Positions 8,530 through 16,223 of a stretch of DNA of 64,000 nt are shown here, piece by piece. Position numbers and translations under genes: made by a program. Positions within the stretch are counted from its first letter, which is position 1. Each line of letters opens with the position of its first letter. This DNA comes from Marinobacter lipolyticus (lineage in GTDB: Bacteria; Pseudomonadota; Gammaproteobacteria; Pseudomonadales; Oleiphilaceae): positions 94,059 to 158,058 of the forward strand of contig NZ_QTKT01000010.1 of NCBI RefSeq assembly GCF_018424605.1, given 5' to 3'. The notes beneath the pieces were generated by a model. That model did not search any database. It worked only from the letters and a program-made list of their open reading frames with translations, and had not been told where the DNA came from.

Positions 8530-9420
8530 TCAATTGGACAGGCTGTAAACGTAAGCCGCCAGGATCTGAATCTGGTCGTCGGAAAGACGGCCGCCCTGTG
8601 CCGGCATCTGGTTCTGGCGGCCATTGACCACCGTTTCACGGATCCAGTCGTAGGTGGAGCCGTACAACCAGATATTGTCGGTCAGGTTGGGCGCGCCCAT
8701 GCCCTGATTGCCTTTGCCGTCCGTCCCATGACAACCGGCGCAGGCCTGGGCAAATACCGCCTCACCGGCTTCGGCCGCCTCCGCGCTCTTCTCGCGGTCG
8801 CTGAAAGAGAGAACGTAGTTTACGACCTGATCAACCTGAGTGTTGTTCATATTCGGCATGAAACCTTTGGCAGGCATGTTGCCGTTACGACCTTCGTGCA
8901 GCGTTGTCAGGATATTGTCCGGTTCACCGCCATACAGCCAGTCGTTGTCGGTCAGGTTGGGGAAGCCCAGGGAGCCACGCCCCGCGGAACCGTGACACAC
9001 CGCGCAGTTGTTGGCGAACAGGCGCTGGCCCATTTTCATCGCATCTTCGTTGTCCGCCAGCGCCGGCACTGGCGTATCGCCGTAACGGGCGTAAAGCTCG
9101 CTGTAGCGGGCATCCGCCTGTTGCATCTCGGTTTCCCACTGGTTGGTGGAACTCCAGCCGAGCAGCCCCTGGAAGTTGCCCAGGCCCGGATACAGCGCCA
9201 GGTAGCCCAGTGAAAACACGCAGGTGCCGATGAACAGATAGAACCACCACTTGGGCAGTGGGTTGTCATACTCTTCAATGCCATCGAAGGAATGGCCAGT
9301 TGTCCGGTCTGTTTCGGTGTCGGTGGTCTGACTCTTGCGCGTTGCCATCAGCAACCACCAGCACCCGAAAATAGTACCGAGCACGATCACGCTGATCCAG
9401 ATGCTCCAGAAGGTACTCAT
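8530..9420 (-). CDS. ccoP: cbb3-type cytochrome c oxidase subunit CcoP (dihaem cytochrome c)
   Basis: CcoP accepts electrons from soluble cytochromes and passes them to CcoO and CcoN. Two N-terminal transmembrane segments (about 5-25 and 58-78) are followed by two cytochrome c domains with CxxCH motifs at C139-H143 and C227-H231. The normal length is kept at 296 residues. The ATG overlaps the ccoQ stop codon by four bases (ATGA). It is the last structural subunit gene before a hairpin and the assembly genes. Confidence 0.97.
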   Translation of the reverse strand: MSTFWSIWISVIVLGTIFGCWWLLMATRKSQTTDTETDRTTGHSFDGIEEYDNPLPKWWFYLFIGTCVFSLGYLALYPGLGNFQGLLGWSSTNQWETEMQQADARYSELYARYGDTPVPALADNEDAMKMGQRLFANNCAVCHGSAGRGSLGFPNLTDNDWLYGGEPDNILTTLHEGRNGNMPAKGFMPNMNNTQVDQVVNYVLSFSDREKSAEAAEAGEAVFAQACAGCHGTDGKGNQGMGAPNLTDNIWLYGSTYDWIRETVVNGRQNQMPAQGGRLSDDQIQILAAYVYSLSN

Positions 9421-9602
9421 TGCTTTTTCTCCGTTTTTTCCTGTTCAAGAGTACGCTTTTCCACCTCGTCATCGTCGAAGGGCAGGTGGGCCGCCTCGTC
9501 GTTCGGCTTCTTGCGGTGGGCGCTGTACGCCCACCAGACGATGCCGAGGAACATGGCCATGACAAGAAGGGTGTGAATGCCGCGTAACTCGTTCAAATCC
9601 AT
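9417..9602 (-). CDS. ccoQ: cbb3-type oxidase subunit CcoQ
   Basis: A 61-residue single-helix protein (MDLNELRGIHTLLVMAMFLG, then WWAYSAHRKK) with an acidic, charged tail, typical of CcoQ, which stabilises the oxidase complex. The family normally starts at the MDxNxLRG methionine, so I use the ATG at 9602. A GTG at 9611, just past the ccoO stop, would add three residues. The gene lies between ccoO and ccoP with overlapping or nearly overlapping ends. Confidence 0.93.
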   Translation of the reverse strand: MDLNELRGIHTLLVMAMFLGIVWWAYSAHRKKPNDEAAHLPFDDDEVEKRTLEQEKTEKKQ

Positions 9603-9607
9603 GGGGA

Positions 9608-10216
9608 TCACCGTTTCTCAGAAATCACTGTGCCCAGCTGTTGCAGGTAGGCCACCAGCGCTTCGATCTCGAACTTGCCTTCCACCGCGCTGGCTGCCTC
9701 GGCAATCTGCTCGTCGGTGTAGGGCACGCCCAGCGTTTGCAGTGTCTTCATCTTCGCTTCAGTGTCGGTGTGGTCGACGCGATCCTCGAACAGCCAGGGG
9801 AAGGCTGGCATGTTGGATTCGGGAACCACGCTGCGCGGGTCATAAAGGTGCTGACGCTGCCAGGCATCGGAGTACCGGCCGCCCACACGGGCCAGATCCG
9901 GCCCGGTACGCTTGGAGCCCCACAGGAACGGGCGGTCGTAAACGAACTCGCCCGCCACGGAGTAGTGACCGTAGCGTTCGGTTTCCGCCCGGAACGGACG
10001 GATCTGCTGTGTGTGACACACGTGGCAGCCTTCGCGGATGTAAATGTCTCGACCTTCCAGTTCCAGCGCCGACAGCGGCTCAAGCCCTTCAATGGGCTCG
10101 TTGGTCTGCTTACTGAAGAACAGAGGCACGACTTCGGCCAGGAAACCGCCACTGATGGTGAGGATGATCAGCACGATCATCAGACCAAGGTTCTTTTCTA
10201 CAATTTCGTGTTTCAT
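9608..10216 (-). CDS. ccoO: cbb3-type cytochrome c oxidase subunit CcoO (monohaem cytochrome c)
   Basis: A 202-residue membrane-anchored cytochrome c with one N-terminal transmembrane helix (about 12-34) and a single haem c site, C64-H-V-C67-H68, in the [15 protein letters not shown] context diagnostic of CcoO. It carries electrons from CcoP to the haem-copper centre. It begins 15 bp after ccoN, on the same transcript. The length is normal for the family. Confidence 0.97.
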   Translation of the reverse strand: MKHEIVEKNLGLMIVLIILTISGGFLAEVVPLFFSKQTNEPIEGLEPLSALELEGRDIYIREGCHVCHTQQIRPFRAETERYGHYSVAGEFVYDRPFLWGSKRTGPDLARVGGRYSDAWQRQHLYDPRSVVPESNMPAFPWLFEDRVDHTDTEAKMKTLQTLGVPYTDEQIAEAASAVEGKFEIEALVAYLQQLGTVISEKR

Positions 10217-10231
10217 CTTGAAGGTCTCCCG

Positions 10232-11662
10232 TTACGCCGGCTGAACGGCCGCGTTGTCCAGAGCGACGGCGTCTTTCTGGCGAACGGTCATATAAGTGTT
10301 GTAGGCCATGACCAGCATGCCGGAGAGGAAAATCGCGCCGCCGATGAAGCGGACAAGGTAGCCCGGCCAGGACGCTTCCAGGGCCTCAACAAAGCTGTAG
10401 GTCAGGGTGCCGTCCTGGTTCACGGCGCGCCACATCAGGCCCTGCATGATGCCATTGACCCACATGGCCACGATGTAAAGCACGGTGCCGACCGTCGCCA
10501 GCCAGAAGTGCACGTTGATCAGGCCGGTGCTGTACATGGCCGGCACGCCCCACAGCTTGGGAATCAGGTGATAGACGGCGCCGATACTGATCATCGCTAC
10601 CCAGCCCAGGGCACCGGAGTGCACGTGGCCAATGGTCCAGTCGGTGTTGTGGGACAGCGCGTTGACGGTTTTGATCGCCATCATCGGGCCTTCAAAGGTA
10701 GACATGCCGTAGAACGACAGGGAAACCACCAGAAAGCGCAGGATCGGATCGGTGCGCAGTTTGTGCCACGCTCCGGACAGCGTCATCATGCCGTTGATCA
10801 TGCCGCCCCAGGACGGTGCCAGCAGGATCAGGGACATCACCATGCCAGCTGTCTGGGCCCAGTCGGGCAGCGCGCTGTAGTGCAGGTGGTGGCCGCCAGC
10901 CCACACGTAGGTCGCAATCAGCGCCCAGAAGTGAACGATGGACAGGCGGTAGGAGTAAACCGGACGGTTGGCCTGCTTGGGAACGAAGTAGTACATCATG
11001 CCCAGGAAGCCGGCGGTCAGGAAGAAGCCCACGGCGTTGTGGCCGTACCACCATTGCATCATGGCGTCGGTGACACCAGCGTAGGCGGAGTAGGATTTGA
11101 ACGCGGTGGCGGGCAGTGCCAGATTGTTACCGATGTGCAGCGCCGCAACGGTGAGGATAAAGCCCCCGTAGAACCAGTTGGCAACGTAAATGTGCGGGGT
11201 GCTGCGCTTGGTGATGGTGCCGAAGAACACCAGTGCGTAAGTGATCCAGACCAGCGCAATCAGGATGTCGATCGGCCATTCCAGCTCGGCGTATTCCTTC
11301 GTTGAGGTAAGCCCCATTGGCAGGGTAATAATGGCGGCGACCATAACCGCTTGCCAGCCCCAGAAGGTGAAGGCGGCAAGGCTATCGGAGATCAGGCGCG
11401 CCTGACAGGTGCGCTGTACCACGTAATAAGAGGTGGCGAACAGAGCGGAACCGCCAAACCCGAAGATTACCAGGTTCGTGTGCAGAGGTCTGAGCCGACC
11501 AAAGTGAGTCCAGGGTAAGTCCAGGTTCATTGAGGGCCAGACAAGTTGCGATGCAATCAGCACGCCCATGCCCATGCCAACAATGCCCCAGACCAACGTC
11601 ATGATGGCGAACTGCCGCACCACCTTGTAGTTGTATGTCAGGTTTGCATTTACTGTGCTCAT
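10232..11662 (-). CDS. ccoN: cbb3-type cytochrome c oxidase catalytic subunit CcoN
   Basis: CcoN is the 12-helix haem-copper subunit that reduces oxygen in the inner membrane under low oxygen. H61 ([11 protein letters not shown]) is a low-spin haem ligand position. H207 (WYGHNAVGF), H257 and H258 ([10 protein letters not shown]) are the copper-B ligands, and Y251 is the residue expected to cross-link to H207. This numbering matches the structurally known Pseudomonas stutzeri enzyme, as far as I recall. The length is 476 residues. It is the first gene of the leftward oxidase locus, with an FNR/Anr-like site upstream. Confidence 0.98.
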   Translation of the reverse strand: MSTVNANLTYNYKVVRQFAIMTLVWGIVGMGMGVLIASQLVWPSMNLDLPWTHFGRLRPLHTNLVIFGFGGSALFATSYYVVQRTCQARLISDSLAAFTFWGWQAVMVAAIITLPMGLTSTKEYAELEWPIDILIALVWITYALVFFGTITKRSTPHIYVANWFYGGFILTVAALHIGNNLALPATAFKSYSAYAGVTDAMMQWWYGHNAVGFFLTAGFLGMMYYFVPKQANRPVYSYRLSIVHFWALIATYVWAGGHHLHYSALPDWAQTAGMVMSLILLAPSWGGMINGMMTLSGAWHKLRTDPILRFLVVSLSFYGMSTFEGPMMAIKTVNALSHNTDWTIGHVHSGALGWVAMISIGAVYHLIPKLWGVPAMYSTGLINVHFWLATVGTVLYIVAMWVNGIMQGLMWRAVNQDGTLTYSFVEALEASWPGYLVRFIGGAIFLSGMLVMAYNTYMTVRQKDAVALDNAAVQPA

Positions 11663-11749
11663 AGCCTTACCAATGGGTTCAGAGTGGGGAATTATGCGGG
11701 CGCAAGTATGGAGAAACCATTAGCGCTTTGCAATGACTCAGGTCAACTC

Positions 11750-11763
11750 CTGATATCCGTCAA
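11750..11763 (-). promoter_or_regulatory. FNR/Anr-type box upstream of ccoN
   Basis: Read on the minus strand, this is TTGAC-GGAT-ATCAG, two mismatches from the FNR/Anr consensus TTGAT-N4-ATCAA. It is centred about 94 bp before the ccoN start. cbb3 operons are classically activated by FNR-type regulators at low oxygen, so a functional site is plausible. A possible -10 (CATACT, minus strand 11710-11705) would put the box further upstream than the usual -41.5, so the promoter geometry is uncertain. Confidence 0.6.
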
Positions 11764-11829
11764 ATACGCCCAAATCAGCAGCATGCAGCGCTTATTCACG
11801 GTTGGTTTTACCGGTACGGCAAGCACCAT

Positions 11830-11835
11830 TATACT
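11830..11835 (+). promoter_or_regulatory. Candidate -10 box for the alpha/beta hydrolase gene
   Basis: TATACT at 11830-11835 resembles a sigma-70 -10 element. A weak -35 (TTTTAC, 11806-11811) lies 18 bp upstream. It is 60 bp before the hydrolase start at 11896, in the 233-bp region divergent from ccoN. This is weak evidence on its own. Confidence 0.3.
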
Positions 11836-11895
11836 GGCCGGAATTTGCTATCCGACCCCTCCATAGTAGAAGTACATACTGCATAGGTGAAATGA

Positions 11896-12561
11896 ATGGC
11901 GATTTTTACCACCCACGGTGGCGAGCCGGATGGTCCGGTGCTGCTGCTGGCCCACGGTGCGGGCGCGCCAGCGGATTCCCCGTTCATGGAGGAGATGGCC
12001 GAATGCCTCGCCAGGCAGGGCATCACCTCGGTTCGTTTCGAATTTCCCTACATGGTGAAGCGCCGGGAGGATGGCAGAAAGCGCCCGCCAGATCGGCAGC
12101 CGGCGCTGCTGCAGAGTTTCGAGCAGGTGTTGACGGAGATTTCCTCAACGCTGGGTGAGGGACGTCCGGTATTTATCGGCGGCAAGTCAATGGGTGGGCG
12201 GATGGCCAGTTTGCTGGCGGCCCAGTCACGGCTTGCCGGACGCTTCTTGGGCGTAGTGTGTCTTGGCTACCCGTTTCACCCGCCCGGCAGGCCTGACCGT
12301 TGGCGTATCGAGCATTTTGACGATGTCTGGTGCCCCGTTTGCGTGATTCAGGGCACCCGGGACCCCTTTGGCAAGCGTGATGAAGTGGAGCAGGAGTTGC
12401 AGCGGCCAGCCAACCTGAAACTGGTCTGGCTGGAGGGCGGCAATCACGATCTCAAGCCGCTCGCACGGCAACCGGAGAGTCATTCCATGTTGCTTGAGCG
12501 GGCGGCGGGTGCTGCCGCTGCCTTTATACAGTCAGTGCTGCGCCCAAAGACGGATCACTGA
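11896..12561 (+). CDS. Alpha/beta hydrolase of the KANL3/Tex30-like family
   Basis: A 221-residue protein with the hydrolase fold: LLLAHGAGAPADSPF near residues 16-30 as the oxyanion segment, the nucleophile elbow GKSMGG at 96-101 (Ser98), an Asp in QGTRDPFG and a His in GGNHDLKP. This arrangement is typical of the alpha/beta family related to KANL3/Tex30 and dienelactone hydrolases. The substrate is unknown. It converges on the diguanylate cyclase gene, and the two coding ends overlap by 7 bp. Confidence 0.85.
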   Translation: MAIFTTHGGEPDGPVLLLAHGAGAPADSPFMEEMAECLARQGITSVRFEFPYMVKRREDGRKRPPDRQPALLQSFEQVLTEISSTLGEGRPVFIGGKSMGGRMASLLAAQSRLAGRFLGVVCLGYPFHPPGRPDRWRIEHFDDVWCPVCVIQGTRDPFGKRDEVEQELQRPANLKLVWLEGGNHDLKPLARQPESHSMLLERAAGAAAAFIQSVLRPKTDH

Positions 12562-14396
12562 ACTGTCTCTACACCTGCAGTGGTGACCCGGTCCCTACCG
12601 GAGGCTTTGGCCCCGTACAGGGCTTCATCGGCCTGCTGGAACAGCTCCTGCTCGCTCTGACCGGGTGACATTGTAGCCACGCCGGCGCTCAGGGTGATGA
12701 TGACGCCTGCGCCGTCTGCCGCTTCAATTTCGGTGCTTCGCATGTCTTCGAGAATGTGCTGGCACACGCGGCGGGCGCCGTCGCGATCGGTGCCCGGCAG
12801 CAGCAGCGCAAACTCCTCGCCGCCAAAGCGGATGGCCACGTCCCGCGGGCGTTTGACATGGCGGCTTAGAATGTCGGCAATGCGCTGCAGGCAAAGGTCG
12901 CCAAAGCCGTGTCCCCAGGTGTCGTTGATGCGTTTGAAGTGGTCGGCGTCAATCAATGCCAGGGACAGCGGCTGACCGGTTCTGCGGGCCTCTGCACAGA
13001 GTTCGGGAAGGATATTGTCCAGGTGGCGCCGGTTGTGGAGGCCGGTCAGCGCATCGTTAAGGCTCAGGGTGGCCAGCTTGCGGTTTGCCCTTTCCAGTTC
13101 GCGCATGGTGTTGCGCAGCTGCGCGGTACGCTCATGGACTTTGACTTCCAGTTCGGTGCGGGCGTTGTGTTCCACGTCGAGCAGTTTCTGGTTCAGCAGC
13201 CGCCATCGCTGCACCATGGCGTAATTCAACAGGACCACCTGGGCGCCGATCGCCGTCAGCATGAAGAACTCACGGGCCAGAAAATCGGTCAGGTAGCCGA
13301 AAGCTGCCAGCGCATAGATCAGTGCGCCCACCAACATCACTGACCAGGCCACCACATACCAGAGCGCGGGCGCGTAGCCCTGACGCCAGCGCAGCACGCC
13401 AATCAGAAACAGGCTGGTAATGATGGTGAGCGCAAGCGTGGTGTTCAGCAGTATTGATTGGTTGTACGGCAGCAAAAAGGTGGTGAACAGCAGCGCGGCG
13501 GATGCCCAGGCCTGGACCCTGAGAGTGGCAGACGACAGTGTTCCCGGCGAGATCTCGAGAAAGGAACGCCCGAAGGCCGTCATCGCCAGGGCGCACAAGG
13601 CGATCAGCAGGGGGATGGAGGTGTTGGCGAAGCCGGTGCTGTCGGGCCAGAAATACTGATTCGCGAAACCACCCATGGCAAAGAGAAACAGCCCCATGGT
13701 GCCCATATAGAAGGCGTTGTAGAAGTAGTAAACCGTACCGGAGCTGAAGAACAGCAGCAGATTGAAGACCGCGAATACCAGTAGTGCGCCATAGAAAAGC
13801 CCGTGAGTCAGGGTAAGGTGATTGCTCTCGGCAACCACCTTGTCCGGCGTTTCCAGCGACAATGGTACGTTGAGTGCGCCGCTGCTGCGGATGCGCAGGG
13901 TGACCCTCTGTGTCTCGCCCGCTTCCAGCGTGACGGGCAGCAGGAAATACCGGTAATCTATGCCCCTTGAGTGGAATGGGTGCTGGTCCCCGGTGGTCAG
14001 GGTGCGGGTCTGGCGTGCGTCGGTCTGCCAGAAGGTAACGTCATCAAGCAGCGGATAGTTGAGCTTCAGATACCAGAAGCCTTGCCGGGAGTCATTGTTG
14101 ACCAGATGCAGGTGCACCCAGTAGACCGAGTCGGTATGGCTGAACACCAGGTCATGGCCTTGGGCAGCCTGCCAGTCCATATCTTCCGGCAGTTCGGACG
14201 GGGCGACGGCCTTGTGCACAGGATCGTCGGGGTCAGCCGCATGGAAACAGACATAGTCCATCAGCCGCTCGCGCTGGGCCGCATTACTGGCATCCAGAGC
14301 CGGGCAAGTGTTGCCGGGGTGCGCCTCCAGGGCAATGGCGGCGCCGGTAAAGGCCAGAAAAGTCAGCATGGCGATGGTGCGCAGGTACAGCGGCAT
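12555..14396 (-). CDS. Membrane diguanylate cyclase (7TMR-DISM sensor plus GGDEF)
   Basis: This 613-residue protein has a signal peptide, an extracytoplasmic 7TMR-DISMED2-like domain (about 35-175), seven membrane helices (about 190-395), a short coiled coil and a C-terminal GGDEF domain. The active site is GGEEF at 525-529, and an RxxD inhibitory site (RPRD, 516-519) sits exactly five residues before RF-GGEEF. It is therefore predicted to make cyclic di-GMP from GTP and to be product-inhibited. No EAL domain is present. The extracellular domain family is associated with carbohydrate-like ligands, but the signal here is unknown. Confidence 0.92.
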   Translation of the reverse strand: MPLYLRTIAMLTFLAFTGAAIALEAHPGNTCPALDASNAAQRERLMDYVCFHAADPDDPVHKAVAPSELPEDMDWQAAQGHDLVFSHTDSVYWVHLHLVNNDSRQGFWYLKLNYPLLDDVTFWQTDARQTRTLTTGDQHPFHSRGIDYRYFLLPVTLEAGETQRVTLRIRSSGALNVPLSLETPDKVVAESNHLTLTHGLFYGALLVFAVFNLLLFFSSGTVYYFYNAFYMGTMGLFLFAMGGFANQYFWPDSTGFANTSIPLLIALCALAMTAFGRSFLEISPGTLSSATLRVQAWASAALLFTTFLLPYNQSILLNTTLALTIITSLFLIGVLRWRQGYAPALWYVVAWSVMLVGALIYALAAFGYLTDFLAREFFMLTAIGAQVVLLNYAMVQRWRLLNQKLLDVEHNARTELEVKVHERTAQLRNTMRELERANRKLATLSLNDALTGLHNRRHLDNILPELCAEARRTGQPLSLALIDADHFKRINDTWGHGFGDLCLQRIADILSRHVKRPRDVAIRFGGEEFALLLPGTDRDGARRVCQHILEDMRSTEIEAADGAGVIITLSAGVATMSPGQSEQELFQQADEALYGAKASGRDRVTTAGVETVQ

Positions 14397-14478
14397 TCAA
14401 AAATTCCTGCAGAAAAGTAGTGACGCAGTGTAACCCCAGACGGCCGGGAGCACTGTTAAACAGTTTGAAATTCGTGAT

Positions 14479-14498
14479 GGTTTCCCCGGCGGGAAACC
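14479..14498 (+). other. Hairpin in the rlmM leader
   Basis: GGTTTCCC at 14479-14486 pairs perfectly with GGGAAACC at 14491-14498 around a CGGC loop, ending 16 bases before the rlmM ATG. Its position could affect ribosome access to the weak Shine-Dalgarno sequence AAGGTA that follows. No U-tract follows, so it is not a terminator. The function is unknown. Confidence 0.4.
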
Positions 14499-14514
14499 CG
14501 ACATAAGGTACGCC

Positions 14515-15591
14515 ATGGAATACATGATTCTCTTCTGCCGACCAGGCTTCGAAACCGAGGCCGGGCGCGAAATGACTGACGCGGCCGCGGCAGTAGGCGT
14601 GTTTGGCTATTTTCAACCCGGTGCCCGTCAGGGCCACCTGCTGTTCTGTCTGACCGGGCCGGAGGGCACGGCAACCTTGTTGCAGCGCCTGAATCTGCTG
14701 GACCTGGTGTTTGTCCGCGACTGGATGGTGGGCCTTGCAGATCTCGAGTTGCCGGCAACCGACCGGGTGGGCGCCGTTATCCAAGCGCTGCAGTCGGTGG
14801 CCTCCGGTTTTCCGAATTGCGCCAGGGTGGAAGTAAGGTTGCCGGAGGACAACGCGGATGGCGATCTCGGCAACTTTGCACGCAAGTGGGTGGCGCCGCT
14901 TTCCCGGGCGTTGAGAGGGGCGGGTTTGCTCAAGCCAGATGCCAGCGCCCAGGCGCCGGCCAGGCTCGATATCCTGCTGGTGAACTTCGAGCGGGCCCTG
15001 GTGGGCGTCAGCCCGGCCAATAACCGGGCGCGTTTCCCCGGTGGCATTGCCAGGCTGCGTCTGCCGGCCTCCGCCCCAAGCCGGTCGGCACTGAAGCTGG
15101 AAGAGGCCTGGAAAGTGTTCCTGCCCCCCGAGCAGGCACTGGATTACCTGGGGGGTGGCAAGAGCGCGGTCGATCTCGGTGCAGCGCCGGGCGGCTGGAC
15201 CTGGCAACTGGTGCGCCAGGGGATGATGGTCACGGCGGTGGACAACGGGCCGATGAATGCCGACCTCATGGCCTCTGGGCAGGTGACGCACGTCGAGGCC
15301 GATGGCTATCACTGGAAGCCGAAGCGGGCAGTCGACTGGATGGTGTGTGACATCGTGGATCACCCGCGACGCACGTCGCACATGGTGGTCGATTGGCTGA
15401 TGTCAGGCTTGTGTCGTTACACCGTTTTCAATCTCAAACTGCCCATGAAAAAAAGGTACGAAGAATGGCTGATCTGCCGTGGCATCATGGAGGACGCGCT
15501 GGCGGAAGCGGAGCGCGGTTTTCGCCTCAGAGCAAGCCACCTGTATCACGATCGCGAAGAAATCACCTGTTTTATAGAGCGTCTGGATTGA
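14515..15591 (+). CDS. rlmM: 23S rRNA (cytidine-2498-2'-O) methyltransferase RlmM
   Basis: RlmM methylates the ribose of C2498 in 23S rRNA using S-adenosylmethionine. The 358-residue protein has an N-terminal THUMP-like region, then a Rossmann methyltransferase domain with DLGAAPGGWTW at 220-230 and a later VDWMVCDIVDHP segment. The length and motifs match the gammaproteobacterial enzyme. It is preceded by a small hairpin and ends 18 bp from the convergent monooxygenase-fold gene. Confidence 0.95.
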   Translation: MEYMILFCRPGFETEAGREMTDAAAAVGVFGYFQPGARQGHLLFCLTGPEGTATLLQRLNLLDLVFVRDWMVGLADLELPATDRVGAVIQALQSVASGFPNCARVEVRLPEDNADGDLGNFARKWVAPLSRALRGAGLLKPDASAQAPARLDILLVNFERALVGVSPANNRARFPGGIARLRLPASAPSRSALKLEEAWKVFLPPEQALDYLGGGKSAVDLGAAPGGWTWQLVRQGMMVTAVDNGPMNADLMASGQVTHVEADGYHWKPKRAVDWMVCDIVDHPRRTSHMVVDWLMSGLCRYTVFNLKLPMKKRYEEWLICRGIMEDALAEAERGFRLRASHLYHDREEITCFIERLD

Positions 15592-15609
15592 GAGGCCGCC
15601 AGCAGCGGG

Positions 15610-15894
15610 TCAACTCTGCTCCATAACGGTGATGATTTCGTCACGATCCATCATTGGCGCCAGTTCCGTCATCAGTGCTTTACGGTCCTCGGAGTGATAC
15701 CAGCGATCCCAGTCTGCTTCTGAGCGCCAGTTCGCCAGCGTCAGACGGTGGTTCGGGTCATGAGCATCTACCAGCGTTTCGCCGGAAATGAAGCCTGACG
15801 CACTGACGGCCTGCTGCAGCACCTTGCGGGACCGTTCCTCGTACGCGGACTCGAGGGTTTCAGCAATATGACGTTGAATCAGTACCCGGATCAT
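15610..15894 (-). CDS. Antibiotic biosynthesis monooxygenase (ABM) domain protein
   Basis: A 94-residue single-domain protein of the dimeric alpha/beta-barrel ABM fold, shown by the N-terminal MIRVLIQRHIAET strand-helix start and LANWRSEADWDRWYHSEDRK in the middle. Small proteins of this type include quinol monooxygenases and haem-degrading enzymes, but the conserved signature of neither is clear here. The function is unknown. It lies divergent from tusA across a short AT-rich region. Confidence 0.8.
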   Translation of the reverse strand: MIRVLIQRHIAETLESAYEERSRKVLQQAVSASGFISGETLVDAHDPNHRLTLANWRSEADWDRWYHSEDRKALMTELAPMMDRDEIITVMEQS

Positions 15895-15983
15895 TGTTTA
15901 CCTCGTAACATTTTGACAGCTATAAACAATAATTTAGCATGTATTCTGAGAAACGCAGCGGTGAAGGTAACGGAGAAGCAGTC

Positions 15984-16223
15984 TTGAGCACGATAAAATT
16001 TGACGAAGAGCTTGATGCCCGCGGGCTGTATTGTCCGGAGCCGGTTATGCTGCTGCACAACCGCATTGCGGAGGTGCCGATTGGCGGTGTGTTGAAAGTG
16101 GTGGCCACTGACCCGTCAACCACCCGGGATATTCCGCGCTTTTGCCAGTTCCTGAATCATCCTCTGATTCACAGTGAGGAAACCGGCAAGGAGTTCCTGT
16201 TCTTTATCCGTCGAGGGAGCTGA
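15984..16223 (+). CDS. tusA: Sulfurtransferase TusA-family protein
   Basis: A 79-residue SirA/TusA-fold protein with DARGLYCPEPVMLL near the N-terminus; the CPxP cysteine carries the persulfide. TusA passes sulfur towards tRNA thiolation (MnmA, also in this window) and other pathways. I choose a TTG start at 15984 because GGAGAAG lies five bases upstream and the family begins just before this point. The in-frame ATG at 15939 would add 15 atypical residues. The 3' end overlaps the convergent dsbD stop by 20 bp. Confidence 0.88.
   Translation: MSTIKFDEELDARGLYCPEPVMLLHNRIAEVPIGGVLKVVATDPSTTRDIPRFCQFLNHPLIHSEETGKEFLFFIRRGS

Noticed and set aside
9641..11305. A 554-codon open frame on the plus strand
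   Set aside because: It is antisense to ccoO and ccoN, with a His- and Gly-rich translation and no recognisable motif.
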